In this document: in pieces, positions 8,101 to 16,887 of the stretch
How positions within the stretch are numbered: position 1 is the stretch's first letter
How the letters are laid out: every line of letters begins with the position of its first letter
Source: Maricaulis sp048270095
GTDB taxonomy: Bacteria; Pseudomonadota; Alphaproteobacteria; Caulobacterales; Maricaulaceae
DNA: 64,000 nt
Direction of reading: 5' to 3'
Assembly (NCBI RefSeq): GCF_048270095.1
Contig: NZ_JBLWTL010000013.1
Coordinates: 11,296 to 75,295, forward strand
The notes under the pieces: generated by a model
The model's database searches: none
Seen by the model: the letters and a program-made list of their open reading frames with translations, nothing else
What the model was told of the DNA's origin: nothing
Translations under genes and position numbers: made by a program

Positions 8101-10021
8101 GTCGGGCACCGGCCTTGGCCAGGCTTCACAACCGCTGACCGTGCGCGATGAAGTCCCTGCCGAACTCATCCTGCCGCGCTTTCTGGCGCCTGGCGATTCC
8201 AGCATGACGACGCTGACCATCGACAATGTCGAAGGCGCTGCCGGTGTCTATGCCGCCGCGATCACTGCGTCTGGTGCGGTGACCGCGTCGAGCGAAGACC
8301 AGATCGATCTGGCCAGCGGTGCCCGTATCGACCGGCGCTATCCGGTCAATGGAGCCGATGCCGGTATTGGTGAGGTGGGATTGAGCGTCGACGGCCCGGC
8401 CGGTTTTGCCGTTTCGCGCAGCTATCCGATCGAAGTGCGTTCGGCCTGGTTGCCGTCATCCGAAGTAGTCCGTGGCCGTGTCGAGCCCGGTGAAAGCTGG
8501 TCGCTCGACAGTGCGACCCTTGCGGCTTTCCTGCCCGGTTCGAGCGAGGTCACGGTCAGCTTCTCGGCGACGCCGCTGGATGAGCATGCCCTGCTGCGCT
8601 CCCTGAGCCGCTACCCCTATGGCTGCACCGAGCAGATCACAAGCCGGGCCCTGCCATTGCTCTATGCTGAAGGCCTGGCGACGCTGTCGGGCGCGGACGG
8701 ATTCGACCAGTCCCGCGCTCAGATCCAGGAAGCGATCTCGACCCTGCTGAGCCGCGAAGCGGCGGATGGCACGATCGGCCTGTGGCGAGTGGGCGATCGG
8801 GGTGCGAGTCCCTGGCTCGGCGCCTATGTCGTCGATTTCCTCGCACGCGCCAAGATGGCCGGCTATACGGTTCCTGACGCGGCGATGGAGCGCGCCTATG
8901 CAGCGCTCGAGCATGTCGCGGCCCAGGAGCTTTGGCGCGCCTCGGGCTATGAATCGACGGTTCACCGCTGGGTCGGTCAGACCGATACGGCGCAACGCCT
9001 GTCAGACCGGAGCGCAGCCTACGCACTCTATGTTCTGGCCCGCGCTGGCCGCGCCGACCGCTCGCGTCTGCGCTATATGCATGATGAGCGGCTCGACGCG
9101 ATTTCCAGCCCGCTGGCTCGTGCCCAGATCGGCGCGGCGCTGTTCATGATTGGTGACCGCGCGCGCTCGCATAATGCCTTCCTGCACGCCGAAGCCGCTC
9201 TGGGTTATTCCAATCCGGGCGATTGGTATCAGACCTCGCGGCGCGATCTGGCTGGCGTTCTCGCGCTGGCCGCGGAGGCGGATGAGAGCGATCTGGTCGG
9301 CCGGCTGGCCGAGCGTGTCGCCATCGAATTGCCGGAGCCAGGTCGTTTGACGACCCAGGAGAAGGCCTTCCTTCTGTTGGCAGCCCAGGCATTGTCAGCC
9401 GGTACCGAAGCGCTGGCCATCGAAAGCGGTGCCAGTGATGCCGCGCCAGGGCAGCGCGAATTCCTCCTGACGTCAGGTGAGCTGACCGGCGCCACAGACT
9501 TCGTGAACGGCGGCAGCAACCCGGTCTGGGTGACCCAGATTGCACATGGTGAAACCCTCGAAGCACCGGCGCCAGTCGCCGAGCAACTCGTCATCGCCAA
9601 ACGCATCCGGGCAATGGATGGCACTTCGGTGGATTTGACGAAACTGGTGCAGGGCGACCGGTTGATCATCGACATCGAACTGGCTCCGAGTGAGCAGCGG
9701 ACAATCCCGGCGATTCTCGTTGATCTTCTGCCGGCGGGGCTGGAAATCGAGGCGATCCTCCGCCCCGAGGATGCCGGCCCCAATGGCGTTCATGCCTGGC
9801 TGGGGACGATTGATGATCCGCGGATCGCGGAAGCCCGCGACGACCGGTTCGTTGCGGCCATTGACCTGCGATCGGGACGTCCGGCGCGGCTCGCCTATAT
9901 CGTCCGTGCCGTGACGCCCGGGCAGTACACGCTGCCCGGCGTGGTGGTCGAAGACATGTATCGGCCGGACGTATTTGCCCGCAGCGTGACCGGTCAGGTC
10001 GTCATCCGGCCACGCGACTAG
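5162..10021 (+). CDS. Bacterial alpha-2-macroglobulin lipoprotein (YfhM type)
   Basis: 1619 residues from the ATG at 5162, preceded by GGGGAG; a start 99 bp upstream would bury the signal. The N-terminus is a lipoprotein signal with lipobox GLVGC (Cys20). The MG domains are followed by a bait region and a thioester motif CTEQ (residues 1155-1158, in YPYGCTEQITSR) with the alpha-helical TED domain after it. The family traps attacking proteases in the periplasm and links to them through the Cys-Gln thioester. It is followed after 3 bp by pbpC, the pairing known from E. coli yfhM-pbpC, which suggests a joint role in protecting and repairing the cell wall. Intact and of usual length. Confidence 0.94.
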   Translation: MLNWRKGAAALVLAAGLVGCSGQDADVQGPSLETRSADAARAVTEPASNFAFLRYEIDVQGDAPRLCLGFTQPLDPQADYEPYVALEPERPVAMAVSGQSLCLGGLAFGEGQSVTLRAGLPSADGRGLPTDEQIEIDFGDRPAYVGIAGDGVILPRLEADGLAVETVNIDTVEVTVWRVTDRALAFRSITSGFTAGFDEYDWQSEEESPFPVAERLWQGQMDTAGPLNAPVTTVFPLAQTIGRLRPGAYYIQVSDAAEPEDGYHVPARSSRWLVITDLALTAYRGRDGIDYVVRSLQTAQPVPGVRVELVARSNEILGTATTDAAGRARFAGPLMRGEDGNTPRLLTAYGADNDFAVLDLQRNPVDLSGQDIAGRDRSEGADGYFYLDRGIYRPGEQVHIAAMLRDAQAVSISSRSGDLVLYGPNGIEAARQRFEGAPIGGTVFWDYDLARESARGEWRLDAMLDGYGLIAQTRFSVEDFVPQRIALDLSADDSTPMRAGEVRDVEANVRFLYGAPGAGLPVEGTIRIEVDPNPFPDHARFSFGRYDESFRETSHDLQDTIADGAGRAVLRIDPEGEGEGSNAPLRIRTVISAIEPGGRPVADDVRIPYRPRELYLGLDAQFDGRLGNDRAASFDLVGLNALGEMRAARVEWQVIRTDWNYDWYRTEGGSWRWRRTQNSVVVEDGVEALSADTVSRIDTAALSWGDYQLVVTDIESGISSSTHFWVGWGRTSSTGDDAPDRVRLAGPDQPVAAGEMATISILPPYAGEAEIVIASDRVLATQSISVPEQGAEVSFRVTEEWGAGAYAMVSVFTPRDPVAQPRPRRAVGVTYLAVDTGDRELALSLDAPEVARPRQPLDIAITATGPVRAGAWVTVAAVDEGILALTRFASPDPVGWYFGRSSLAVDLLDDYGRLLDPNQGAAAPVRTGGDQIGGAGLTVVPTRTVALFSGPVAFDRAGNATVTLDIPDFNGELRLMVVAWSGTGLGQASQPLTVRDEVPAELILPRFLAPGDSSMTTLTIDNVEGAAGVYAAAITASGAVTASSEDQIDLASGARIDRRYPVNGADAGIGEVGLSVDGPAGFAVSRSYPIEVRSAWLPSSEVVRGRVEPGESWSLDSATLAAFLPGSSEVTVSFSATPLDEHALLRSLSRYPYGCTEQITSRALPLLYAEGLATLSGADGFDQSRAQIQEAISTLLSREAADGTIGLWRVGDRGASPWLGAYVVDFLARAKMAGYTVPDAAMERAYAALEHVAAQELWRASGYESTVHRWVGQTDTAQRLSDRSAAYALYVLARAGRADRSRLRYMHDERLDAISSPLARAQIGAALFMIGDRARSHNAFLHAEAALGYSNPGDWYQTSRRDLAGVLALAAEADESDLVGRLAERVAIELPEPGRLTTQEKAFLLLAAQALSAGTEALAIESGASDAAPGQREFLLTSGELTGATDFVNGGSNPVWVTQIAHGETLEAPAPVAEQLVIAKRIRAMDGTSVDLTKLVQGDRLIIDIELAPSEQRTIPAILVDLLPAGLEIEAILRPEDAGPNGVHAWLGTIDDPRIAEARDDRFVAAIDLRSGRPARLAYIVRAVTPGQYTLPGVVVEDMYRPDVFARSVTGQVVIRPRD

Positions 10022-10024
10022 GCT

Positions 10025-12067
10025 ATGCCGGGGCTGGGGCGGATATATTGGGGCATCGTTGGCGCCGTGGCGGGGCTTGTCCTCCTGCTGGCTCTCGACG
10101 AGACCTTCCCGCCGCCGCTCGAACAGGCTGCCGCGCGATCACAGCTGGTCCGCGATCGGGATGGCGAGCTGTTGCGCGCCTTTCCTGTCGCCGATGGACG
10201 CTGGCGGCTGGCCGCTGATCTCGATCATATCGATCCGGATTTCATTGCCGCGCTGCTGGCCTATGAAGATGCCAATTTCTACCGCCATCCCGGTGTCGAC
10301 CCGGCAGCAGTGGTTCGCGCCGCCTGGGAAGGTTTGCGGGCCGGGCGGGTGGTGTCAGGGGCTTCGACCTTGAGCATGCAGGTTGCGCGTCTGCTCGAAC
10401 CACGGCCGCGCACATTTGCCGCCAAATTGCTGCAGATGATCCGCGCCGCGCAGCTGGAATTCCGCCTGACCAAGCGCGAGATTCTCGAACTCTATCTCAC
10501 CCTGGCACCCTATGGCGGTAATCTGGAAGGGGTGAGGGCGGCGTCCTGGGCCTATTTTGGCCGGGAGCCCGATGCGCTGACCATTGAACAAATCGCGCTG
10601 CTCATCGCCTTGCCGCAATCGCCCGAGGCGCGTCGGCCTGACCGTCACCCGGAGGCGGCAGTCGCGGCGCGCGGCCGTGTACTTGACCGGCTGGCCCGGG
10701 TCGGGCTCGCCCGCACGACGGCGCAGGCCGATGCTGCTCTTGATCCGGCGCCGCAGCGCCGGGCCTTTCCCGGTGATGCCTGGCAGGTCGCCGAGACGCT
10801 GGCGCAGCAAAATCGTGATCGCACCGATATGGTGACGACGCTGGATGCCAGCCTGCAGCGGGCGCTGGAACAGCAGGTCCGCGATAATCTTCCGATCGGT
10901 GATCGCTCGGCCCAGATCGCGGTGATGGTGGTGGAAACGCAAAGCCGCGCCGTGCGGGCCGCGGTGGGCTCGTCAGGCCGCGATCGGCCGGGCGGCTGGA
11001 TTGACCTGACGACACGGCCCCGATCCCCCGGCTCGACACTGAAACCCTTCATCTATGCGATGGCGTTTGATGATGGGTTGGCGGCGCCGGACACGCATAT
11101 CGCGGATCTGCCACGCCGCTTTTCCGGTTATCAGCCGGATAATTTCGACCGTCGTTTTCGCGGTGATGTCACCATCGCGGAGGCCTTGCAGCACTCACTC
11201 AATATTCCCGCCGTGAGTACGCTCGATGATGTTGGCGCGCGGCGGTTTTCAGCGGCGCTCGGTTTTGCCGGGGCGAGGCCGGAACGTCCGCATGGGGCCG
11301 GGCGTGATGACGGGCTTGCCGTGGCGCTGGGTGGTGCCGGCCTGAGCGTGCGCCAATTGGCAGGGCTCTATGCTGCGCTTGGCGATGGCGGCCAGGCCCG
11401 GCCATTGCGCTGGCTGGAGGCTGAGGAGGAGCTCGAAGCCGGAACCGGCTTTGCCCTTGTGAGCGCGGAATCGGCGCGCGAAATCCTCACAATATTGCGC
11501 CGGGCACCGCATCCGGGCGGACGCATGCCCGCCAGCCTGACCACGGCGGCTCCGGAAATCGCCTTTAAAACAGGTACATCATACGGGTTTCGCGATGCCT
11601 GGTCGGCGGGTGTATCCGATCGCTATACCGTGGTGGTCTGGGTGGGAAGAGCCGATGGTGTCCCGCGCGAGGGGATTACCGGACGCGAGGGGGCGCTGCC
11701 GCTTTTGTTCCGGGTGTTCGACCTGATTGATAGTCTTGAGCCGACGCAGGCCCGGCCGGTTCGCGATGACAGCGAATTGCCGCCGGCGCCTCAAACCCTG
11801 GCCCGTTTTCAGCTCGACCCGGCGCCGCAAATCCTGTTTCCCCCTGATGGATCAGAGGTTTGGGCCGAGCGACCCGGACGCGGTTTCGTGCTGGCTGCGC
11901 AGGGACAAAGCGGAGTGAACTGGTATGCCGACGGCGAACCGGTTGGACGCAATGCGCTGGGCGATGCGGTCTGGTATCCGGACGGGCCCGGCTTCTACCT
12001 CGTTGAAGTTGTTGATAATGAAGGGCGTCGCTCGCGGGCGCGCGTACGTATCCGGATGGATAGCTGA
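10025..12067 (+). CDS. pbpC: Penicillin-binding protein 1C (transglycosylase/transpeptidase)
   Basis: 680 residues. A short N-terminal membrane anchor is followed by a GT51 glycosyltransferase domain with the catalytic Glu81 in YEDANFYRHPGV and the motif GASTLSMQVAR. The transpeptidase domain has STLK (Ser337, Lys340), SLN (in HSLNIPAV) and KTGTS (from Lys515). The C-terminal about 90 residues form the BiPBP_C domain specific to PbpC. It polymerises and may crosslink peptidoglycan at the inner membrane. The alpha-2-macroglobulin gene ends 3 bp upstream, so the two are certainly co-transcribed. All catalytic motifs are present. Confidence 0.95.
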   Translation: MPGLGRIYWGIVGAVAGLVLLLALDETFPPPLEQAAARSQLVRDRDGELLRAFPVADGRWRLAADLDHIDPDFIAALLAYEDANFYRHPGVDPAAVVRAAWEGLRAGRVVSGASTLSMQVARLLEPRPRTFAAKLLQMIRAAQLEFRLTKREILELYLTLAPYGGNLEGVRAASWAYFGREPDALTIEQIALLIALPQSPEARRPDRHPEAAVAARGRVLDRLARVGLARTTAQADAALDPAPQRRAFPGDAWQVAETLAQQNRDRTDMVTTLDASLQRALEQQVRDNLPIGDRSAQIAVMVVETQSRAVRAAVGSSGRDRPGGWIDLTTRPRSPGSTLKPFIYAMAFDDGLAAPDTHIADLPRRFSGYQPDNFDRRFRGDVTIAEALQHSLNIPAVSTLDDVGARRFSAALGFAGARPERPHGAGRDDGLAVALGGAGLSVRQLAGLYAALGDGGQARPLRWLEAEEELEAGTGFALVSAESAREILTILRRAPHPGGRMPASLTTAAPEIAFKTGTSYGFRDAWSAGVSDRYTVVVWVGRADGVPREGITGREGALPLLFRVFDLIDSLEPTQARPVRDDSELPPAPQTLARFQLDPAPQILFPPDGSEVWAERPGRGFVLAAQGQSGVNWYADGEPVGRNALGDAVWYPDGPGFYLVEVVDNEGRRSRARVRIRMDS

Positions 12068-12331
12068 CCGGAATCGCGATCCGGAGGCACCCGTTTGTGA
12101 ACGGGAGGCAGGCGGCGGCCGGGCCCTGCCACTCGCCTATCGTGTGACCACTGGATCCCTGCTGCCGACTTGCCACCCGCCAACCGCTTGCTGGCTGCAA
12201 GCTCACCCCAGCCCGGTTGGCAAGGCTTGCGACCGATGTGCACCGCGCCGGCAATGCCCGGTCGAGGCGCGCCGGCTTGCATGCCGACCCGAATGAGGCA
12301 AACTGGGTCGCAATAAGGGGAGTTTTGAAAC

Positions 12332-13387
12332 ATGCGCCATTTCCTGCTTGCGGCCATGACCGCCATTCTTGCCGCACCCGCCGTTCTCGCCCAGGACGCG
12401 CCGCAATGGGCGCTGGTCGTCCATGGCGGTGCCGGCGTGATTGAACGCGGTGCAATGACACCGCAAACCGACGCGGCCTATCGGGCTGCGATGGCGCGGG
12501 CGCTGGCGACCGGTGAGGGCGTCCTCGAGGCCGGCGGGACGGCGATTGATGCGGTCGAGGCCATCATCCGCGAATTCGAGGATGATGCGATGTTCAATTC
12601 CGGACGCGGCGCGGTGTTTACCGCTGCCGGCCGCAATGAGCTTGATTCCTCGATCATGGATGGCCGCGACCTCAATGCCGGCGCGGTGGCCGGCGTGACC
12701 TCGGTCCGTCACCCGATCTCGCTGGCCCGGGCCGTGATGGAGCACTCCCCGCATGTGATGTTGCAGGGCGAGGGCGCCGAGACCTTTGCCGGCGAGCAGG
12801 GCCTGGAAACTGTTCCGCCCGCCTTCTTTTTTACCGAGCGCCGCTGGGCGTCACTGGAAGGTGAACTGGGACGGCTCGGACTGCCGATCCCGCACCGGCC
12901 CGAGGGCGCTCCGGACCCGGAGCCGGTCGATGAGGGCGCCTTGCTGCGCGATAGCCGTGAGCATCGCTTCGGGACGGTGGGCGTTGTTGCGCTCGACACC
13001 GACGGCAATATCGCTGCGGGCACGTCGACCGGCGGTACGACGGCCAAGCGGTGGGGCCGGGTCGGTGACAGTCCGATTCTCGGCGCCGGCACCTATGCGA
13101 ATAATGAGTCCTGCGGGGTTTCAGCGACCGGGACCGGCGAGTATTTCATCCGCCTGACAGTCGCCAGCCGGATCTGTGCCCTGGTGGAGTTCGAAGGGCT
13201 GGCGCTGCAGACCGCGGCTGACCGGGTGATCCAGGATGAGTTGACGGCGATGGGCGGCGATGGCGGCATTGTCGCCTTGACGCCGGGCGGGGAGATCGCC
13301 TGGAGCTTCAACACGCCGGGCATGTACCGGGCACGTCTGAGCGCCGGCGGCGAACCGCTGGTGGCGATTTATGGCGATGAGGAATGA
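12332..13387 (+). CDS. iaaA: Isoaspartyl peptidase/L-asparaginase (Ntn hydrolase)
   Basis: 351 residues with a cleavable signal peptide (MRHFLLAAMTAILAAPAVLA) so the enzyme is exported. The body starts with the family motif WALVVHGGAG. The autocleavage site is HRFGTVG with Thr215 as the future nucleophile; the glycine-rich GTSTGGTTAKRWGRVGDSPI follows. The enzyme cleaves isoaspartyl dipeptides and asparagine after self-processing into alpha and beta chains. AGGGGAG lies 9 bp before the ATG. A 264-bp gap without a recognisable gene separates it from pbpC, so it has its own promoter. Plant-type family of typical length, only the periplasmic form. Confidence 0.92.
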   Translation: MRHFLLAAMTAILAAPAVLAQDAPQWALVVHGGAGVIERGAMTPQTDAAYRAAMARALATGEGVLEAGGTAIDAVEAIIREFEDDAMFNSGRGAVFTAAGRNELDSSIMDGRDLNAGAVAGVTSVRHPISLARAVMEHSPHVMLQGEGAETFAGEQGLETVPPAFFFTERRWASLEGELGRLGLPIPHRPEGAPDPEPVDEGALLRDSREHRFGTVGVVALDTDGNIAAGTSTGGTTAKRWGRVGDSPILGAGTYANNESCGVSATGTGEYFIRLTVASRICALVEFEGLALQTAADRVIQDELTAMGGDGGIVALTPGGEIAWSFNTPGMYRARLSAGGEPLVAIYGDEE

Positions 13388-13425
13388 GACGGCGCCCGGC
13401 TTCGCTGCGGGCCTGACCTGCGCGC

Positions 13426-14334
13426 CTAGAGCACCGAGGCTGCGCCGCGGGTGAAATAGGCATTATCAGCCTTCATCTGCTCAATGATGTGGTCATAGGC
13501 GGCGCGAATGCGGCCGCTCTTGCGCACGGTCTCATGTGCGACCACCCAGAGGTCCAGCGAGGAATGGAAGTCGGGCAGGACGCGTTCCAGGTCTGGGTAT
13601 TGTCCGGCCAGGCGGTGTGAAGTGACGCCGATGCCGAAACCGGCCTCGACGCCGCGCACATGTGTGGTCGGGCTATTGGCCCGGAAAGCGATATGACTGG
13701 GCAGGACGGGCGCGCCCTCCGCAGTGCTCGGCCAACCAAAATAATCGCCCATCGACCAGCCGACACAAGTGTGGTCGGCCAGATCCTCGACCCGGGTCGG
13801 CCTGCCTTGTCTGTCCAGGTAGGCTTTCGAGGCATAGAGCCCGGCCCCGACCGTGGCACCGCGCCGGCCGATCAGGCTTTGCTGGGTCCCGGGCCCGTTC
13901 CAGCGCAAGGCAATATCGGCTTCGCGGTCGGCGAGATTGGCGGAGTGATTCTTGATCGATATCTCGACGCCAATCCCGGGATTCCTGTGGTGAAAGCTGA
14001 CGAGGGCACGCGGCAACCAGTCAGCACCAATTCCCTCCGACGCGGAAATGACCACCCGGCCTGACAGACTCTGGTCCTGGGCGACGACGGCGCGCTCGAT
14101 GGCGGATGCCTCTTCACGCATGCGTGCGGCATGGGCAACCACTTTCTGGCCGAGCGGCGTCAAACGCGACTGCCCGTTCTCTCGCTCGAATACGGGTTCG
14201 CCGAACCGCTGTTCGAGCGCCTGCAGGCGGCGGGTTACGGTGGGCTGACTGACGCCAAGCTGATGCGCGGCGGCCGTCAGGCTGCCGGCTTCGGAAATGG
14301 CGAGGCAGACGAGATAATCGGACCAATCTTCCAT
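13426..14334 (-). CDS. LysR family transcriptional regulator
   Basis: 302 residues. The N-terminal winged helix-turn-helix is clear (LTAAAHQLGVSQPTVTRRLQALEQRFGEPVFER), followed by the linker helix and a periplasmic-binding-protein-like effector domain. It is transcribed away from the small TPR gene at 14426; the 91-bp divergent region is AT-rich for this genome and contains an operator-like palindrome. LysR proteins often control a divergent neighbour, so the TPR gene is the first candidate target, but no ligand can be predicted from sequence alone. Confidence 0.9.
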   Translation of the reverse strand: MEDWSDYLVCLAISEAGSLTAAAHQLGVSQPTVTRRLQALEQRFGEPVFERENGQSRLTPLGQKVVAHAARMREEASAIERAVVAQDQSLSGRVVISASEGIGADWLPRALVSFHHRNPGIGVEISIKNHSANLADREADIALRWNGPGTQQSLIGRRGATVGAGLYASKAYLDRQGRPTRVEDLADHTCVGWSMGDYFGWPSTAEGAPVLPSHIAFRANSPTTHVRGVEAGFGIGVTSHRLAGQYPDLERVLPDFHSSLDLWVVAHETVRKSGRIRAAYDHIIEQMKADNAYFTRGAASVL

Positions 14335-14395
14335 TCAAATATGTATATCTATGATCATGAATTCGTCAATTCCATTCGAAGAACTTAGTTCTCAA

Positions 14396-14412
14396 AATGA
14401 ACGCTGTTCACT
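14396..14412. promoter_or_regulatory. Operator-like palindrome TGAAC-N3-GTTCA
   Basis: The 17-mer AATGAACGCTGTTCACT contains a perfect 5-bp inverted repeat around GCT. The same 17 bases occur at 26633-26649, upstream of an unrelated gene. The size and symmetry suit a TetR-type dimer better than a LysR box. It lies just ahead of the start of the TPR gene, where a bound repressor would block initiation or elongation. Confidence 0.5.
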
Positions 14413-14425
14413 CATGGAGTTTCCG

Positions 14426-14887
14426 ATGTTCCGTTCAATCCTTCTGGCAAGCGTGCTTGTCGCCGGCGCTGCCAGTGGTGCCCAGGCCCAGGCCTGCGAT
14501 GCCGCGCCACAATTTGCCGCTCACCGGACCGCCAATGGCCTGGTGCGGGCGCAGTATAATGCCGTCACGCGCAGCCAATGGCCGCAAGCCATCCACTTCG
14601 GCCAGGAAGTCGCCGGTTCCGGCGCGGCCTCGGGGCAGCGCGCTGCTGCGCTGAGCAATCTGTGCTACGCCTTTGCGGCGACCGGCGAATATGCCCAGGC
14701 CGTTGAAGCCTGTAATGCCGCGATCGAACTGCGGCCGGATGCCTGGCGCGCGATCAATAATCGCGGTGCCGCCCAATGGCTCGCCGGCGACCACGCCGCA
14801 GCGACGACCGATTTCAATGCTGCCGCGGCTCTGGCCGGGAATGAAGACGAAGTGCAGGCGAATCTTTCCCTCGCCCAATGCGGCTAG
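14426..14887 (+). CDS. Exported tetratricopeptide (TPR) protein
   Basis: 153 residues from the ATG at 14426, which has GGAG six bases upstream and gives an immediate signal peptide (MFRSILLASVLVAGAASGAQA). Upstream in-frame ATGs lack a ribosome site. After cleavage there are about three TPR units, best seen in SNLCYAFAATGEYAQAVEAC and NNRGAAQWLAGDHAAATTDF. It probably acts in the periplasm as a protein-interaction module. Divergent from the LysR gene and followed by a strong terminator, so it is a single-gene transcript. Specific function unknown. Confidence 0.85.
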   Translation: MFRSILLASVLVAGAASGAQAQACDAAPQFAAHRTANGLVRAQYNAVTRSQWPQAIHFGQEVAGSGAASGQRAAALSNLCYAFAATGEYAQAVEACNAAIELRPDAWRAINNRGAAQWLAGDHAAATTDFNAAAALAGNEDEVQANLSLAQCG

Positions 14888-14933
14888 GCTTGGCGGCCCC
14901 CTGTGGGCCATCAGCCCTGTAATCGCAGTCATG

Positions 14934-14966
14934 CGGGCCGGAGCCATTGCTCCGGCCCGTTTTTTT
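14934..14966 (+). terminator. Rho-independent terminator after the TPR gene
   Basis: A perfect 10-bp GC stem (CGGGCCGGAG / CTCCGGCCCG) with a 6-nt loop is followed by seven T residues. It lies 47 bp after the TPR stop codon. Confidence 0.92.
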
Positions 14967-15104
14967 GCTGACAGAGCTGTCTTCTAATGCGGCAGTTTTG
15001 CCAGTAAAACATCGGTTCGCGCCGTCCGCTGTGCCGATTCCGGCCAGCAGGACACTCGCCGCCAGTCCTGCCGATTGCGGGGCGCAGAGCCGAAATGAGG
15101 ACTG

Positions 15105-15740
15105 ATGACCCAAGGGCCTCCACACAAACTTGCGGCGGGCTATCGCCGCTTCCGTTCCAAGAGTTACCCGGCGGAACGCGCCCTGTACCAATCGCTGTCC
15201 GAAGGCCAGAAACCGCACACGCTGGTGATTGCCTGCTCCGACAGCCGCGTCGACCCGGTCCATATTTTCGGTGCGCATCCGGGCGATCTCTTCGTGGTGC
15301 GCAATGTTGCCAATCTCGTACCGCAAATCGATCTGGACGGCGGCCGTCACGGCGTCTCGGCCGCCCTGGAATTCGCGGTGAAGCGGCTGGCCGTCGAACA
15401 TGTCGTGGTGATGGGGCATGGCCGCTGCGGCGGGATCGAAGCCTGTGCGATCGGCCTCGACAAGCTTGATAGCCAGTTTCTGGGCCCCTGGCTGGAACCG
15501 CTCCAGCCGGCCCGCGACGAGGTGATCGCCCGGGTGGGCGAGGACAGCCTGGCGACGGTTTGCGATCAGATGGAATTGCTGGCGGTGGAGCATTCGGTCC
15601 GGCGCCTGCATCAATTCCCCTTTGTCACCGAAGCGATCAAGACGCGCGGCATGCAATTGCACGGCGCGCGCTTCTCCATCGCTTCCGGCATTCTGGAATG
15701 GATGGATGCTGATGGTGTGTTTGTGCCGGTGGTTCCGTGA
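15105..15740 (+). CDS. Beta-class carbonic anhydrase
   Basis: 211 residues. Zinc ligands and active-site dyad are visible: ACSDSRVD with Cys44, Asp46 and Arg48, and MGHGRCGG with His105 and Cys108. The enzyme interconverts CO2 and bicarbonate in the cytoplasm; with two biotin-dependent carboxylases elsewhere in the window bicarbonate supply is relevant. GAGGA lies four bases before the ATG. No signal peptide. A 54-bp gap leads to the next gene, which could be co-transcribed. Confidence 0.95.
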   Translation: MTQGPPHKLAAGYRRFRSKSYPAERALYQSLSEGQKPHTLVIACSDSRVDPVHIFGAHPGDLFVVRNVANLVPQIDLDGGRHGVSAALEFAVKRLAVEHVVVMGHGRCGGIEACAIGLDKLDSQFLGPWLEPLQPARDEVIARVGEDSLATVCDQMELLAVEHSVRRLHQFPFVTEAIKTRGMQLHGARFSIASGILEWMDADGVFVPVVP

Positions 15741-15794
15741 ACCCGGCACGCCCATGATGCGCATGACCGAGCCCGGACCGGCAGGAGTATCGCC

Positions 15795-16820
15795 GTGAGT
15801 AAACTGCCCCAGATTGCCGCCGACCCGCTCTGGTTTCCCGATGCGCATGACGCCAACAGCCATGCCTTGCGGCTGAGCCGGACCAACCGCAAGGCCTTGG
15901 CCGAGGAAGCGTTTCTCGATGATCGCTGGGACCGGACCGGGGCCGCGCAAGCCGCGCACCCGGTCAGCGATTTCGCCAGTCTTGTGGCGCCGAAACGGGC
16001 GCCGCGCTTCATCTGGCACACGGCGTTTTGCGGCTCGACCCTGCTGGCGCGCTGTCTCGACAAGCCCGGCAGCAATCTCAGCCTGCGAGAGCCCGCCGTG
16101 CTGATGAGCCTGGCGAATATGAAACGCACCCAGGGTGCCGAGGCGCTGCGCCGCGAGCTCGGCCCGGTGCTGGCGCTGCTGGCGCGACCCTTCGTGCGCC
16201 GCGAACATGTCACGATCAAGCCAACCAACACCGTCAATAATCTGATCGGTGATGTCGCTGCCCTGCTGCCGGATGCGCGTCATTTGCTGCTCTATTCCGA
16301 GCTGCGCGCCTTCCTGCTCTCCATCGCCAAGAAGGGTGAGCCGGGGCGGGCCTTTGCGCGACAATTATTCACGATTTTCGCGATGGACGGCCATCCGATC
16401 GCCCAGACCCAGCCGCGCGAATTGCTCAAGCTCACCGATCTCCAGATCGCGGCGCTGGTCTGGCACATGCAGGTCGCCTGCCTGCTTGAGGCAGCCCGTA
16501 CGGGCGGTGCTGACCAGGTGGCCTCGCTCGATGGTGACCGTTTCCTGCACGCGCCCGAGCCGGCCCTGATCGCGGTCGATGAATTCCTCGGTCTCGGCCT
16601 GGGCAAGGCGCACGCAGGTCAGATGGCGTCCGGGCCGATCTTCCAGCGCGACTCCAAGGATCAGGCGCAGGCCTATAATGCCGGCCGCCGGGCTGCAGAG
16701 GCCGAACAGGCCGCGGCCTCGATCGGGCCGTCGCTCGATGCCATTATTGAATGGAGTTATGGCCTGTTTCCGGCGTCGCCGCGGCCAGGACACATGCCGC
16801 ATCCATTGCTGGCGAACTGA
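15795..16820 (+). CDS. Sulfotransferase-like P-loop protein of unknown function
   Basis: 341 residues, GTG start with AGGAG seven bases upstream. The N-terminal part has WHTAFCGSTLLARCL, which looks like the 5'-phosphosulfate-binding loop of sulfotransferases (G-S-T after a short strand), and a later helix-rich region. A second PAPS-binding motif is not obvious. It belongs to a group of proteobacterial proteins annotated only as sulfotransferase-like or hypothetical. No partner gene in the context suggests a substrate. Call is tentative beyond the P-loop-like motif. Confidence 0.6.
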   Translation: MSKLPQIAADPLWFPDAHDANSHALRLSRTNRKALAEEAFLDDRWDRTGAAQAAHPVSDFASLVAPKRAPRFIWHTAFCGSTLLARCLDKPGSNLSLREPAVLMSLANMKRTQGAEALRRELGPVLALLARPFVRREHVTIKPTNTVNNLIGDVAALLPDARHLLLYSELRAFLLSIAKKGEPGRAFARQLFTIFAMDGHPIAQTQPRELLKLTDLQIAALVWHMQVACLLEAARTGGADQVASLDGDRFLHAPEPALIAVDEFLGLGLGKAHAGQMASGPIFQRDSKDQAQAYNAGRRAAEAEQAAASIGPSLDAIIEWSYGLFPASPRPGHMPHPLLAN

Positions 16821-16887
16821 CGCGGCTTGCGCCACACTGCTGGCAGGGCAAGCCTTTGGGAATTCACTAGAAGGGAAGTCAACGCAC

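Noticed and set aside
14814..16364. 516-codon minus-strand frame across the carbonic anhydrase gene
   Set aside because: It runs through a terminator hairpin and two genes with clear motifs; low-quality His/Gln/Arg composition.
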